Origin: Emergencia sp.
Lineage (GTDB): Bacteria > Bacillota > Clostridia > Peptostreptococcales > Anaerovoracaceae
Assembly (NCBI GenBank): GCA_022767345.1
Contig: JALEOD010000015.1
Location: 1-34,338 of the forward strand
DNA: 34,338 nt
Direction of reading: 5' to 3'
Shown here: positions 34,200 to 34,338 of the stretch, in pieces
How the letters are laid out: each line of letters opens with the position of its first letter
Numbering within the stretch: position 1 is the first letter of the stretch
The notes under the pieces: model-generated
What the model was told of the DNA's origin: nothing
Seen by the model: only the letters and a program-made list of their open reading frames with translations
Database searches by the model: none
Position numbers and translations under genes: made by a program

Positions 34200-34338
34200 G
34201 GAGACCAACTATGAATAGTCAATAGTAAATGGAGAAATATTTCTAAAAAGTTTTGGCTAAAGCAGTGCATAACAAATAAAGCATCGGATCAGGTGCTTTG
34301 AAAATTTAATATAGTTGATAAGCAGGAACTAATCTAAA
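34200..34338. other. AT-rich end of the window, no feature seen
   Basis: No gene, hairpin or repeat could be supported in these last ~140 bases. A gene may begin beyond the window edge. Confidence 0.5.

Overview
The window looks like chromosomal DNA of a low-to-mid G+C, spore-forming anaerobic Bacillota of class Clostridia. The evidence is a SpoIIE gene behind a Spo0A-type promoter, a Gram-positive surface protein with a sorting signal, the Firmicute gene order spoIIE-tilS-ftsH-coaX-dusB, and a complete V/A-type ATPase operon with sodium-type ligands. A family such as Anaerovoracaceae would fit, but I cannot fix the genus from sequence alone.

Layout. Bases 1-3400 are AT-rich accessory DNA. 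They hold an AraC/GyrI-type regulator and a Phd/ParE-type toxin-antitoxin pair between two ~115-bp direct repeats, then a RelB-like antitoxin reading frame with no usable start codon, a small XRE regulator, and several palindromic TTGACA/TGTCAA hairpins. Bases 3400-6815 hold an amidohydrolase and MFS transporter operon (minus strand), divergent from an XRE regulator. A TatD-type DNase follows.

Bases 7700-18300 are a housekeeping block. spoIIE has two perfect 0A boxes and a 22-bp promoter spacer. tilS appears to be leaderless. ftsH, a PucR-type regulator, coaX, dusB and a sortase-type surface protein then run head to tail. hpt, commonly found between tilS and ftsH, is absent. A ~750-base non-coding stretch holds an orphan tandem terminator and candidate promoters. 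Bases 19046-27598 are a nine-gene V/A-ATPase operon in the order G/H-I-K-E-C-F-A-B-D. Its K subunit carries the sodium-binding residue set.

After the ATPase terminator there is a 216-bp MITE-like element with 40-nt terminal inverted repeats, a hotdog thioesterase, and a minus-strand flavodoxin/ferredoxin (EFR1-like) gene. The intergenic region beyond it carries a 12-bp tandem array and a separate 10-bp-periodic array. A DEAD-box RNA helicase follows, whose basic tail overlaps by 74 nt an RlmD-type rRNA methyltransferase. The 3' end of rlmD is duplicated just downstream. The last kilobase is AT-rich, with an unrecognised acidic protein, a DUF7662-like protein and a decayed reading frame.

I found no rRNA, tRNA, CRISPR array, prophage, complete insertion sequence or recognisable defence system. 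The least explained signals are the TTGACA/TGTCAA hairpin family, the 216-bp inverted-repeat element, the two tandem arrays upstream of the helicase, the rlmD tail duplication and the repeat-flanked AraC/toxin-antitoxin cassette.
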